DNA of 16,115 bases. It comes from JACRBK01 sp964427955 (GTDB taxonomy: Bacteria; Chloroflexota; Anaerolineae; Aggregatilineales; Aggregatilineaceae). The stretch spans positions 1 through 16,115 of the forward strand of contig CAYRWY010000093.1 in NCBI GenBank assembly GCA_964427955.1, in the 5' to 3' direction. Shown one piece after another: positions 1-6,670 of this stretch; the stretch's first letter is position 1, and every line of letters begins with the position of its first letter. The notes beneath the pieces are model-generated. The model was not told the DNA's origin and ran no database searches. It saw only the letters and a list, made by a program, of their open reading frames with translations. A program made the translations under genes and the position numbers.

Positions 1-30
1 GGATTCATTCCCGGCAGCAGGGAATCCCAT
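1..30 (+). promoter_or_regulatory. Leader hairpin segment upstream of pyrB (cut by window edge)
   Basis: Two mutually exclusive pairings are visible. GGATTC (1-6) can pair with GAATCC (22-27), or ATTCCC (7-12) can pair with GGGAAT (20-25) around a 7-base loop. Placed just before an intrinsic terminator and pyrB, this could be part of an attenuation leader. It also resembles the TTCCC/GGGAA inverted repeats near 5475-5556, but with a 7-base spacer instead of 8. Two + frames are open from the window edge to stops at 39-41 and 44-46, so it could equally be the tail of an upstream gene. The function is not proven. Confidence 0.35.
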
Positions 31-44
31 TTTATCGGTAGCCT

Positions 45-72
45 AAGACCACCTTTTGGTGGTCTTTTTTTT
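45..72 (+). terminator. Intrinsic terminator directly before pyrB, probable attenuator
   Basis: A perfect 9-bp stem AAGACCACC (45-53) / GGTGGTCTT (58-66) with a TTTT loop is followed by more T residues to 72, a textbook rho-independent terminator. The pyrB Shine-Dalgarno GGGAGG (73-78) starts at the next base and the ATG is at 89. No promoter fits between terminator and gene, so transcripts reaching pyrB must read through it. Attenuation before pyr genes is well known (the UTP-sensitive pyrBI leader in enterics, PyrR in Bacillus). I do not see the Bacillus PyrR binding consensus in the 44 visible bases, and any antiterminator would lie off the left edge. Confidence 0.8.
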
Positions 73-88
73 GGGAGGTTGACACCCG

Positions 89-1156
89 ATGGGACTCGTA
101 CAAAACACCGATTTGCGCTCGTCCGAACGTTTCCTGGAACGTTATGCGCCGCCCAAGATCAACGGCGAATTCGAGGGCAAGCACATCCTCTCGGTCGATC
201 AATTCGACCGCCACGACCTGCAAATTTTGTTCGACGCCACCGCCTCCATCCGCCGCCGTCTCAAGCAGCAGGATCGCGGCCTGCTGGCCCTCGCCGCCGG
301 ACGACTGATGGCGACCCTGTTCTACGAAGCCAGCACCCGGACCGACCTCTCCTTCCAGGCCGCCATGCGGCGGCTGGGCGGTGAAGTAGTCGCGGCCAGC
401 AACGGCGTGCAGTTCTCGTCGATCTACAAGGGCGAAAACCTGGCGGACACGGTGCGCGCGGTCGGCTGCTATGCGGACGTGATCGTGCTGCGTCACCCGC
501 TCGTGGGGTCCTCCTACGAAGCCGCTTATTATCTCGACCAGCTTTCGCAGCAGATTTCGCGCAAGCCGGTGCTGCTCAGCGGTGGGGATGGCGTGGGCGA
601 ACATCCCACTCAGGCGCTGCTCGACTGCTTCACCATCTACGACGTAAAGGGCCGGATCGACGACATCAGCATCACCCTGGTCGGCGATCTGAAGCACGGG
701 CGCACGGTGCATTCGCTGGCCAAGCTGCTCGCCCGCTACCAGTCGAAAAATACGACCCTGAACCTGGTCGGGCCCGACATGCTGTCCATGCCGCGCGAAG
801 TGGTGGACTTCGTGAAGGCCAACGGGATCAGCGTCTACGAGACGGACAACCTGTACGACGTGCTAAGCGACACCGACGTGATTTACTGGACGCGGGTTCA
901 GGAAGAACGCTTCGCCAACCCGGCAGACTACGACGCCATCAAGGATCGCTTCGTCATGACGCCCGCCGTGCTGGCCAAGGCGAAGTCGGACGCCATCCTG
1001 ATGCACCCCCTGCCCCGCAAGAACGAGATGGGCACGCCAGAAGATCACGACTTGATGGACGTGGACCCGCGCGCCGTATACTTCCGCCAGATGGAAAACG
1101 GCATGGTCGTCCGTATGACCCTGCTGGCCAAAGTCCTCGGCGGACTGTGGGTCTAA
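89..1156 (+). CDS. pyrB: Aspartate carbamoyltransferase catalytic chain
   Basis: Catalyses carbamoyl phosphate + L-aspartate to N-carbamoyl-L-aspartate, the committed cytoplasmic step of pyrimidine synthesis. The 355-aa product carries the carbamoyl-phosphate loop STRT (82-85), the KGE lysine (K114), RHP (R135), HPTQ (H172), GDLKHGRT with R205, TRVQEER with R269, and HPLPR (306-310). All the usual catalytic and substrate contacts are therefore present. It is about 45 residues longer than the enteric catalytic chain, mostly from an N-terminal extension of about 30 residues before the first conserved helix. The start is the ATG at 89, with GGGAGG at 73-78. No pyrI regulatory-chain gene follows, since pyrC starts 4 bases after the stop. 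It is the first gene of the operon, behind a probable attenuator. Confidence 0.97.
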   Translation: MGLVQNTDLRSSERFLERYAPPKINGEFEGKHILSVDQFDRHDLQILFDATASIRRRLKQQDRGLLALAAGRLMATLFYEASTRTDLSFQAAMRRLGGEVVAASNGVQFSSIYKGENLADTVRAVGCYADVIVLRHPLVGSSYEAAYYLDQLSQQISRKPVLLSGGDGVGEHPTQALLDCFTIYDVKGRIDDISITLVGDLKHGRTVHSLAKLLARYQSKNTTLNLVGPDMLSMPREVVDFVKANGISVYETDNLYDVLSDTDVIYWTRVQEERFANPADYDAIKDRFVMTPAVLAKAKSDAILMHPLPRKNEMGTPEDHDLMDVDPRAVYFRQMENGMVVRMTLLAKVLGGLWV

Positions 1157-1160
1157 ACGG

Positions 1161-2240
1161 ATGACACGCCTGCTGAAAATCCCCGGAATGCTCGATCCCC
1201 ACGTGCATCTCCGGGGGTTAGACTGGTCCCACAAGGGGACGTTTGCCAGCGAAACCGCTGCCGCGCTGGCCGGGGGTTATTGGATGGTGTTGGACATGCC
1301 CAACACCTCTCCCTCGACCATCACCCCGGCGGCGCTGGAGACCAAGCTGGCTTCCATCGGGGCCGAAGCAGTCTGTGACTGGGGGCTGTACTTCGGCGCA
1401 AGCCAGGCGGATAATTCCGCCGCCTACCCGGAGATCATCGGGCAGGTGTGCGGGTTGAAAATGTACAACAACGCGACCACCGGCACGCTGCTGATCCCCG
1501 ACCAGGACACACGGGCGATCCATTACCGGGCCTGGCCGGGCACCAAGCCCATCGCCGTCCACGCCGAAGGGCAGACGGTCGCCGACATCCTGGACCTGGT
1601 ACGCCAGACGCGCAAGCCGACGCATTTCTGCCACATCAGCACAGCAGACGAGATCGCCCTGCTGCGCGATGCCAAAGCGGACGGACTGCCGGTCACACTG
1701 GGCGTCACGCCCCATCACCTCTATCTGACCGAAGATGACGTGGTCACGCTGGGCGCGCTGGGCCGGATGAAACCGGAACTCAAGACCAAGGCCGACCAGG
1801 AGGCGCTGTGGGCGGCCCTCGACGACGGTTTGGTCGATGTCGTGGAATCCGATCATGCGCCGCACACACTGGCGGAGAAATTCGCCGCGACGCCGCCCTC
1901 CGGCGTGCCAGGGCTGGAAACGACCCTGCCGCTGCTGTGCACCGCCGTGCGCGACGGACTGCTGACCGAGGAGCGGTTGATCGAACTGGTGGCGCTGCGC
2001 CCGCAGCAGATCTTCGGCCTTCACGCCGACTCCGGCACCTATACCCTGGTCGATCTGGACGCCGCCTACACCATCGAGCGCAGCCGTTTGCGGACGCTGT
2101 GCGGCTGGTCGCCGTTCGAGGGAATGCAGGTCGCGGGCCAGGTGCGCGAAGTCTGGATCAGGGGTCGCCAGGTGTTCGACGGCGAGCAAATCCTGGTCAA
2201 GCCGGGCTTTGGGATCAACGGATACGGAGCCGCCCAGTGA
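1161..2240 (+). CDS. pyrC: Dihydroorotase, CAD-domain-like
   Basis: A zinc amidohydrolase that cyclises carbamoyl-aspartate to dihydroorotate. The binuclear metal site is complete: DPHVHLR (H14, H16), the carboxylatable lysine in GLKMY (K100), VHAEG (H134), CHIS (H158) and ESDHAPH (D231). At 359 aa it is shorter than the usual bacterial class I enzyme (about 420-430 aa). In wording it closely follows the dihydroorotase domain of eukaryotic CAD: the TAAALAGG and MPNT segment, PHHLYLTEDD, SDHAPHTLAEK, PGLETTLPLL, and the C-terminal PFEG and VKPGFG blocks. This comparison is from memory, not an alignment. The ATG at 1161 follows the pyrB stop by 4 bases, with only a weak Shine-Dalgarno, so translation is probably coupled to pyrB. 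Its stop overlaps the pyrD start. Confidence 0.93.
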   Translation: MTRLLKIPGMLDPHVHLRGLDWSHKGTFASETAAALAGGYWMVLDMPNTSPSTITPAALETKLASIGAEAVCDWGLYFGASQADNSAAYPEIIGQVCGLKMYNNATTGTLLIPDQDTRAIHYRAWPGTKPIAVHAEGQTVADILDLVRQTRKPTHFCHISTADEIALLRDAKADGLPVTLGVTPHHLYLTEDDVVTLGALGRMKPELKTKADQEALWAALDDGLVDVVESDHAPHTLAEKFAATPPSGVPGLETTLPLLCTAVRDGLLTEERLIELVALRPQQIFGLHADSGTYTLVDLDAAYTIERSRLRTLCGWSPFEGMQVAGQVREVWIRGRQVFDGEQILVKPGFGINGYGAAQ

Positions 2241-3262
2241 GCGACAGTCCCGAACCTCTCGGCACGACCCTGGCCCGCGCCGCCATCGCCTGGGCCAACG
2301 GCGCGCTCTACGAAAAGCTGCTGCGACCGGTCATGTTCCGCTCGTCCGCGCAAGAGGCCCACGAGCACATGCTCAAGGCGCTGCGCTGGTCGGATCGGAT
2401 GGCCCTGCTGGGACCGGTGTGCGGCGTAACGCGCCATCTCGCCGGGCGGCGCACCCCGGTGGCCGTGGGCGGGGTGAGCCTCGACTCGCCGCTCATCCTG
2501 GCGGCGGGATTGATCAAAGGGGATGGCTTCGACTCGGAAGCCGACGCGCTGGAAGCCGTGCGCCAGGGCCGGAATATCATGCCCGGCTGGCGGACGCTGC
2601 CGCCCCTGCTCGGCCCAGTGGAATTCGGATCGTTCACCCGCTGGCCGCGCCAGGGCAACCCCGGCACCGTGGTCTGGCGCGACGTTTCTACCCGTTCGAC
2701 GCAGAACCGGGTCGGGCTGCGCAATCCGGGCGCGTTAGCGGCGGCGGCGTTTCTCGACGAACGGCAGCAGCACCTCCCGGCGCAGTTCGGGATCAACGTC
2801 GCGGTCAGCCCCGGCGTGGACGATCCCGACCAGCAGACCGCCGAAGTACGGGAAGCCCTGGCGGCGTTCGTGGCACGCGGCCTTCGTCCGCGGTGGTTCG
2901 CGCTCAACCTGAGCTGTCCCAACACCGAAGACGATCCACGCGGCCACCAAACCGCCCAGGAAGCCGTCCAGGTCTGCGGTGCCGCCGTCGATAGTCTGCA
3001 AGGGAAAACCCCGCTGTGGGTCAANNNNNNNNNNNNNNNNNNNNNNNNNNNNNNNNNNNNNNNNNNNNNNNNNNNNNNNNNNNNNNNNNNNNNNNNNNNN
3101 NNNNNNNNNNNNNNNNNNNNNNNNGGCTGCGGCGGCGTGCAGGATCGCAGCACCTACCGAGATTTTGCCGACCAGGGGGTACGCGTGGTCCAATATTGGT
3201 CCGCGCTGGTCTACCGGGGTCCCCTGGCCGCCGCGTTAATCGTCAGTGAGGCGGAACGATGA
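2237..3262 (+). CDS. pyrD: Dihydroorotate dehydrogenase, interrupted by assembly gap
   Basis: An FMN flavoenzyme oxidising dihydroorotate to orotate. The start is GTG at 2237 in a GTGA overlap with the pyrC stop. The N-terminal segment (about 24-52, LYEKLLRPVMFR then AHEHMLKALR) matches the membrane-associating helices of quinone-linked class 2 enzymes. An FMN-region LAAGLIK follows (88-94), then QNRVGLRNPG (156-165) and NLSCPNT (224-230). Class 2 enzymes normally have Ser in the last motif, while here Cys227 is as in class 1. The codon at the gap edge (AAN) is compatible with the conserved FMN lysine. After the gap come GCGGVQD and QYWSALVYRGP, the usual C-terminal phosphate-binding part and quinone-type tail. 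About 17 extra residues lie between the AAGL and QNR motifs. As drawn it has 341 codons, but by comparison with E. coli PyrD about 75 residues should sit in the gap, not 33. The product is clear, the class less so. Confidence 0.88.
   Translation: MSDSPEPLGTTLARAAIAWANGALYEKLLRPVMFRSSAQEAHEHMLKALRWSDRMALLGPVCGVTRHLAGRRTPVAVGGVSLDSPLILAAGLIKGDGFDSEADALEAVRQGRNIMPGWRTLPPLLGPVEFGSFTRWPRQGNPGTVVWRDVSTRSTQNRVGLRNPGALAAAAFLDERQQHLPAQFGINVAVSPGVDDPDQQTAEVREALAAFVARGLRPRWFALNLSCPNTEDDPRGHQTAQEAVQVCGAAVDSLQGKTPLWVXXXXXXXXXXXXXXXXXXXXXXXXXXXXXXXXXXGCGGVQDRSTYRDFADQGVRVVQYWSALVYRGPLAAALIVSEAER
3025..3124. other. Assembly gap of 100 Ns
   Basis: Exactly 100 N characters inside pyrD, a common placeholder for a gap of unknown size. 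The reading frame happens to continue across it although 100 is not a multiple of three, so the apparent frame match carries no weight. Family comparison predicts roughly 225 bases of missing coding sequence. Confidence 0.97.
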
Positions 3263-3909
3263 GCGATACCTTGAGTGCATTACAGGCCAACGTCGCGCGC
3301 GCCCTGTTGGAAATCGAAGCCGTGATCTTCACGCCGCACGCGCCGATCACCTTCAAATCCGGCATCAAGTCGCCGGTCTACGTCGATAACCGGCGGCTGC
3401 CCTTCTGGCCCGCCCAATGGCGCGTGGTGATCGACGGCTTCCAGCAGATCATCCCGCAGTTCGGGATCGCGTTTGACGTCGTGGCCGGGATCGAGACGGC
3501 GGGCATTCCGCACAGCGCGGCCCTGGCCTATGCCCTGCACCAACCGTCCGTGTTCGTCCGCAAACAGGCCAAGGAACACGGCACGCGCAGCCGCATTGAA
3601 GGTGGCGACGTGACCGGACGGCGAGTGCTGCTGGTCGAAGACCTGGTCACCACCGGCGGCAGCAGCCTGTCCGGCGTGGAGGCGCTGCGCGACGCGGGAG
3701 CCATCGTTGAGCACTGCCTGTGCATCACCAGCTACGGCTTTGCCGAGGCGCAGCAGGCCTTCGACGCCGCCAGCGTGAAGCTGCACCCGCTCACGCCCTT
3801 TACAGCCATCGTCGCCGAAGCGTTGGCGCTGGGCCAGTTTGGCGAAAACGAACGGCTCACGATTGAAGCCTGGATGCGCGATCCGCACGGCTGGACCGGG
3901 ATCGCTTGA
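3259..3909 (+). CDS. pyrE: Orotate phosphoribosyltransferase
   Basis: Transfers the phosphoribosyl group of PRPP to orotate, giving OMP. The 216-aa protein has the orotate/PRPP region FKSGIKSPVYVDNR (32-45), the flexible catalytic loop VRKQAKEHG (100-108, with R101, K102, K105 and H107) and the PRPP-binding motif VLLVEDLVTTGGSS (123-136), all in the usual order. The ATG at 3259 overlaps the pyrD stop (ATGA), which implies coupled translation. Length is normal for the family and nothing is missing. The gene ends 24 bases before the pyrF start. Confidence 0.96.
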   Translation: MSDTLSALQANVARALLEIEAVIFTPHAPITFKSGIKSPVYVDNRRLPFWPAQWRVVIDGFQQIIPQFGIAFDVVAGIETAGIPHSAALAYALHQPSVFVRKQAKEHGTRSRIEGGDVTGRRVLLVEDLVTTGGSSLSGVEALRDAGAIVEHCLCITSYGFAEAQQAFDAASVKLHPLTPFTAIVAEALALGQFGENERLTIEAWMRDPHGWTGIA

Positions 3910-3933
3910 TTTTAGCAAAGGTTGCGACGCCAG

Positions 3934-4734
3934 ATGAACACCGTGATCGAAAAATATAACCACCGGGCCGCCTGGGTCAATTCCCTGGTGTGCGTGGGAC
4001 TGGACAGTGAATATGATCGTCTTCCCACCCGGTTCAAGACTGGGGCCCTGCCCCAATTCGCCTTCAACCGCTGGATCATCGAGCAAACGCACCACTACGC
4101 CAGCGCCTACAAGCCCAATATCGCGTTTTACGAAGCCCAGGGGATCGAGGGACTCCGCGCCCTGGAAATGACGATGCAGTACCTGCACGAGCAGCATCCC
4201 GACATCCTGACGATCTGCGACGCCAAGCGCGCCGACATCGGCACGACCAACCAGGGCTACGTCACCGCCATCTTCGACCGGATGGGCTTCGACGCGGTCA
4301 CGCTGAACCCCTACCTGGGACGCGAGGCGCTCATGCCCTTCCTGTCACGCGCGGACAAAGGCTGCATCCTGCTGTGCCGGACCTCCAATCCGGGCGCGGG
4401 CGAGTTCCAGGACCTGAGCATCGACGGCCAGCCGCTCTGGCAGGTGGTCGCCGAACGGGTCAGCAAAGAGTGGAACAAAAACGGCAACTGCCTATTGGTC
4501 GCCGGGGCGACCTATCCCGACGAGTTGAAGACCATTCGCGCGCGAGTGGGCGACCTGACGCTGCTGGTCCCCGGCGTCGGCGCACAGGGGGGCGACCTCG
4601 AACAGACCGTCCGGGCCGGATTGAATTCCCAGGGCAAAGGGATGATCATCAACTCCTCGCGCGCGATCATCTTTGCCGACGATCCCGCCGAAGAGGCCCG
4701 CACACTGCGCGACAGCATCAACCAATACCGCTAA
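3934..4734 (+). CDS. pyrF: Orotidine 5'-phosphate decarboxylase, type 2
   Basis: Decarboxylates OMP to UMP, the last step of the pathway. The 266-aa product shows VGLD (21-24), the substrate lysine in AYKPNIAFYE (K60), the catalytic DAKRADIG (96-103), LNPYLG, CRTSNPGAGEFQ and the phosphate-binding VPGVGAQGGD near the C terminus. The CRTSNPGA block and the length fit the type 2 subfamily seen in actinobacteria, myxobacteria and Chloroflexota rather than the shorter E. coli type. I prefer the ATG at 3934, with AAAGG at 3917-3921 upstream. A TTG at 3922 would add four residues but sits directly against that Shine-Dalgarno. Confidence 0.95.
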   Translation: MNTVIEKYNHRAAWVNSLVCVGLDSEYDRLPTRFKTGALPQFAFNRWIIEQTHHYASAYKPNIAFYEAQGIEGLRALEMTMQYLHEQHPDILTICDAKRADIGTTNQGYVTAIFDRMGFDAVTLNPYLGREALMPFLSRADKGCILLCRTSNPGAGEFQDLSIDGQPLWQVVAERVSKEWNKNGNCLLVAGATYPDELKTIRARVGDLTLLVPGVGAQGGDLEQTVRAGLNSQGKGMIINSSRAIIFADDPAEEARTLRDSINQYR

Positions 4735-4750
4735 TTCTCACCGAGGCAAC

Positions 4751-5404
4751 ATGACTGAAGCGATCATTTTCGACATGGATGGGCTGCTGGTCGATTCCGA
4801 ACCCCTCTGGCAGCAGGCGCGGGTCGAGTGTTTCGGCGCGGAGCGGCTCCGCTGGACGGACGACGACCAGGCGCGCATCATGGGGCGCAACACGCAGGGA
4901 TGGGCGACCTTCTTGCTGGAACGGCTCGGCCCGGACTATACCCTGCCGGACATCATCGAGCGCATCATCAGCCAGATGGAAGGCTATTATCATCGCGAGG
5001 TGCCGCTCATGCCCGGCGCACGGGAGTTGATCGCGCAGTTGCGTGGACGCTACCCCCTGGGATTGGCTTCCGGCGCGGCGACGCGCATGATCCGCGCCGT
5101 GCTGGACAGCACCGGGTGGGATGATGCCTTCGTCGAAATCCTGTCCGGCGACGACGTCGAGCGCGGCAAACCCGCCCCGGATATGTACCTGGAAGTCGCC
5201 CGGCGCATGGGCGTGGACATCAAAAAATCGGTAGTCTTCGAAGACTCCGGCAACGGCATTCTGTCGGGCTACACCGCCGGGGCCAAGGTGATCGCGGTCC
5301 CCAGCTACTACCACCGTCCCCCGGACGACATCCTGAGCAAAGCCGCCCTGGTCGTGCCGTCGCTGCGCGATCTCACCCTGGACGTCATCGACCGGCTGGC
5401 GTAA
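4751..5404 (+). CDS. HAD-superfamily phosphatase, beta-phosphoglucomutase/YniC-like
   Basis: A 217-aa haloacid-dehalogenase-type phosphohydrolase of subfamily IA. Motif I is FDMDGLLVDSEP (nucleophile D8, acid/base D10), followed by a helical cap (about 16-85), motif II LASGAA (S107), motif III lysine in RGKPAPD (K140) and motif IV VFEDSGNG (E164, D165). The ATG at 4751 has GAGG at 4743-4746, rather close. An in-frame upstream start at 4673 would overlap pyrF and adds no conserved sequence. It follows pyrF by 16 bases and precedes the operon terminator, so it is co-transcribed with the pyr genes. The substrate cannot be read from sequence. Sugar phosphates are usual for these relatives, and a nucleotide or pathway-intermediate role is only a guess from context. 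Confidence 0.88.
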   Translation: MTEAIIFDMDGLLVDSEPLWQQARVECFGAERLRWTDDDQARIMGRNTQGWATFLLERLGPDYTLPDIIERIISQMEGYYHREVPLMPGARELIAQLRGRYPLGLASGAATRMIRAVLDSTGWDDAFVEILSGDDVERGKPAPDMYLEVARRMGVDIKKSVVFEDSGNGILSGYTAGAKVIAVPSYYHRPPDDILSKAALVVPSLRDLTLDVIDRLA

Positions 5405-5419
5405 TTCTCCAACATTCCC

Positions 5420-5449
5420 CCCGCGCGCCGGTGAGGCGCGCGGGTTTGA
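5420..5449 (+). terminator. GC-rich intrinsic terminator of the pyr operon
   Basis: A perfect 10-bp stem CCCGCGCGCC (5420-5429) / GGCGCGCGGG (5435-5444) with a GGTGA loop begins 15 bases after the HAD stop codon. The T-run after it is short (TTTGATT), so efficiency is uncertain, but the stem is very stable and nothing else is encoded here. Confidence 0.75.
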
Positions 5450-5462
5450 TTCACCCTCGTGA

Positions 5463-5494
5463 CTTTTCCCACATTTCCCAACTTTCCGGGAATT
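5463..5494 (+). repeat. Operator-like repeat, upstream copy
   Basis: TTCCC (5475-5479), 8 bases, GGGAA (5488-5492) forms an 18-bp inverted repeat. It is preceded by another TTCCC at 5466-5470, so TTCC blocks recur every 9 bases (5466, 5475, 5484). A near-identical copy lies at 5536-5558, giving a centre-to-centre distance of about 64 bases, or six helical turns. It lies just upstream of the -35 box of the next gene and is a probable binding site for the ArsR-type regulator encoded there. Confidence 0.6.
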
Positions 5495-5498
5495 CAGC

Positions 5499-5528
5499 TT
5501 GACTCGCGGCTGATTTTCATGCTACACT
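5499..5528 (+). promoter_or_regulatory. Sigma70-type promoter of the ArsR-like regulator
   Basis: TTGACT (5499-5504) and TACACT (5523-5528) with an 18-base spacer, plus an extended -10 TGC just before the -10. This predicts a start of transcription near 5535, some 45 bases before the start codon. It lies exactly between the two operator-like repeats, which suggests repression by the gene's own product. Confidence 0.75.
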
Positions 5529-5535
5529 ATTCTCA

Positions 5536-5558
5536 ACATTCCCACTCTTCCGGGAATT
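5536..5558 (+). repeat. Operator-like repeat, downstream copy
   Basis: TTCCC (5539-5543), 8 bases, GGGAA (5552-5556), with the last 11 bases TTCCGGGAATT identical to those of the copy ending at 5494. It covers the predicted transcription start and early untranslated region, so a bound protein would block initiation or clearance. Confidence 0.6.
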
Positions 5559-5580
5559 TAAAAACTTTATGAGGTGGACG

Positions 5581-6660
5581 ATGGTCGATCTGGGGTTCAT
5601 TCCGGCCAGGGAAACACGCATCAGATTTTCGCTTGAACCGGCGTACAACGCGCTGTGCAGCCTGATTCTGCTGAATGACGACATCCAGGGCTGCGATCCG
5701 TGGGTCGCGGAAACAGCGGCCCGGTTGACCGCCGAACAACGCGCGGCCAATGACCGGCTGGCGGACATGGCCTCGCTGCACCTGGGCGGACGAGAGTGGA
5801 CCAGCTTTCCGGCCTGGGTGGACGATCTCGCGGCCCGCGATCCCTACCGGCTGTGCGAACAAGAACTCGATCACCTGATCGCGCACATGCCAGAATGGAC
5901 CGAGACGGATCGCCCTGACCGCGCACAACTCCTGACGGATCACGACACGTTCATGGCGTTCGTCGACCGGCTGTGCCGGGCGAAGGATGAAGAATGCGAC
6001 CCAATGTGGAGTGAGGATACTTTTCGCTCGCTGCAAGACCCTCCGGCGCGGCAGGCGCAGCTCACCGACCACCTGCGGCTGATGTGGGACACCTACCTCG
6101 CCGAAGAATGGGAGCGCAAGCTGCCTATGCTCCAGGACTCGGTCAGGGCGTTCGAGTCGCTCCCTCTCTCGAACATTTCGACCACCGAAGCGGTCCGCCG
6201 CATCATCCGGCGTGACGAGCCGGACGAATGGCGGAACTGGCGTGAAGACCTGGACGAGATCATCTTCATCCCCTCGCCGCACATCGGCCCCTATTTGCTG
6301 TTGATCGATCAGACGCCCACGACGGCCCGCGTTGTGTTTGGCGCGCGCATTCCCGAAGGCGCCACTGTCCGATCCGCGGCGCTGAGCCGCTCGGACCTGT
6401 TCATGCGGCTGAGTGCGCTCGCCGACGAGATGCGGCTGAGGATTTTGGAAGTGATCGCCCTGGAAGGCGAACTGGGCGCGAAGGACATCATGGATCGCCT
6501 CGAACTGAGCAAGTCAGCCGCTTCGCGCCATCTGCGGGAGCTCACCGCACATGGCTACCTGATCATGAGGCAGCAAGACGTCAGCAAGTATTATCGCCTG
6601 AACCCTGATCGCATCGATGACACCTGGCAGGCCCTGAGGACGTTCTTGCGTATATCCTGA
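5581..6660 (+). CDS. ArsR-type winged-helix regulator with long N-terminal domain
   Basis: A 359-aa transcription regulator whose DNA-binding part is at the C terminus. Residues about 271-345 form an ArsR-like winged helix: a RLSALADEMRLRILEVI helix, KDIMDRLELSKSAASRHLRELTAHG as helix-turn-helix with the recognition helix near 310-325, then a wing ending in KYYRLN. The first 270 residues are a separate, mainly helical domain of the sort found in DUF5937-type regulators, presumably for sensing or dimerisation. There is no cysteine cluster of the classical metal-sensing kind in the HTH. I chose the ATG at 5581, served by GAGGTGG at 5571-5577, over the ATG at 5569, which overlaps that ribosome site. 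Promoter and paired inverted repeats directly upstream point to autoregulation. The ligand and other targets are unknown. Confidence 0.85.
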   Translation: MVDLGFIPARETRIRFSLEPAYNALCSLILLNDDIQGCDPWVAETAARLTAEQRAANDRLADMASLHLGGREWTSFPAWVDDLAARDPYRLCEQELDHLIAHMPEWTETDRPDRAQLLTDHDTFMAFVDRLCRAKDEECDPMWSEDTFRSLQDPPARQAQLTDHLRLMWDTYLAEEWERKLPMLQDSVRAFESLPLSNISTTEAVRRIIRRDEPDEWRNWREDLDEIIFIPSPHIGPYLLLIDQTPTTARVVFGARIPEGATVRSAALSRSDLFMRLSALADEMRLRILEVIALEGELGAKDIMDRLELSKSAASRHLRELTAHGYLIMRQQDVSKYYRLNPDRIDDTWQALRTFLRIS

Positions 6661-6670
6661 GGAAAAGACG

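Noticed and set aside
332..346. Asp after the STRT loop of PyrB (STRTD instead of STRTR)
   Set aside because: The fifth position is not one of the core catalytic residues and varies in bona fide enzymes (Ser in CAD, from memory). All catalytic residues are present.
79..384. 101-codon + frame overlapping the start of pyrB
   Set aside because: An alternative frame inside pyrB with an Arg/Pro-rich, high-GC shadow composition.
1218..2189. 323-codon antisense open frame across pyrC
   Set aside because: Shadow of the dihydroorotase gene, with no motifs and no ribosome site.
1808..2236. Extending pyrD upstream to an in-frame start at 1808
   Set aside because: The extra 143 codons are an out-of-frame reading of pyrC. 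GTG at 2237 gives the expected class 2-like N terminus and a standard GTGA overlap.
5411..5419. AACATTCCC near the pyr terminator as a third operator copy
   Set aside because: It has the left half-site but no GGGAA partner, so it is probably chance similarity.
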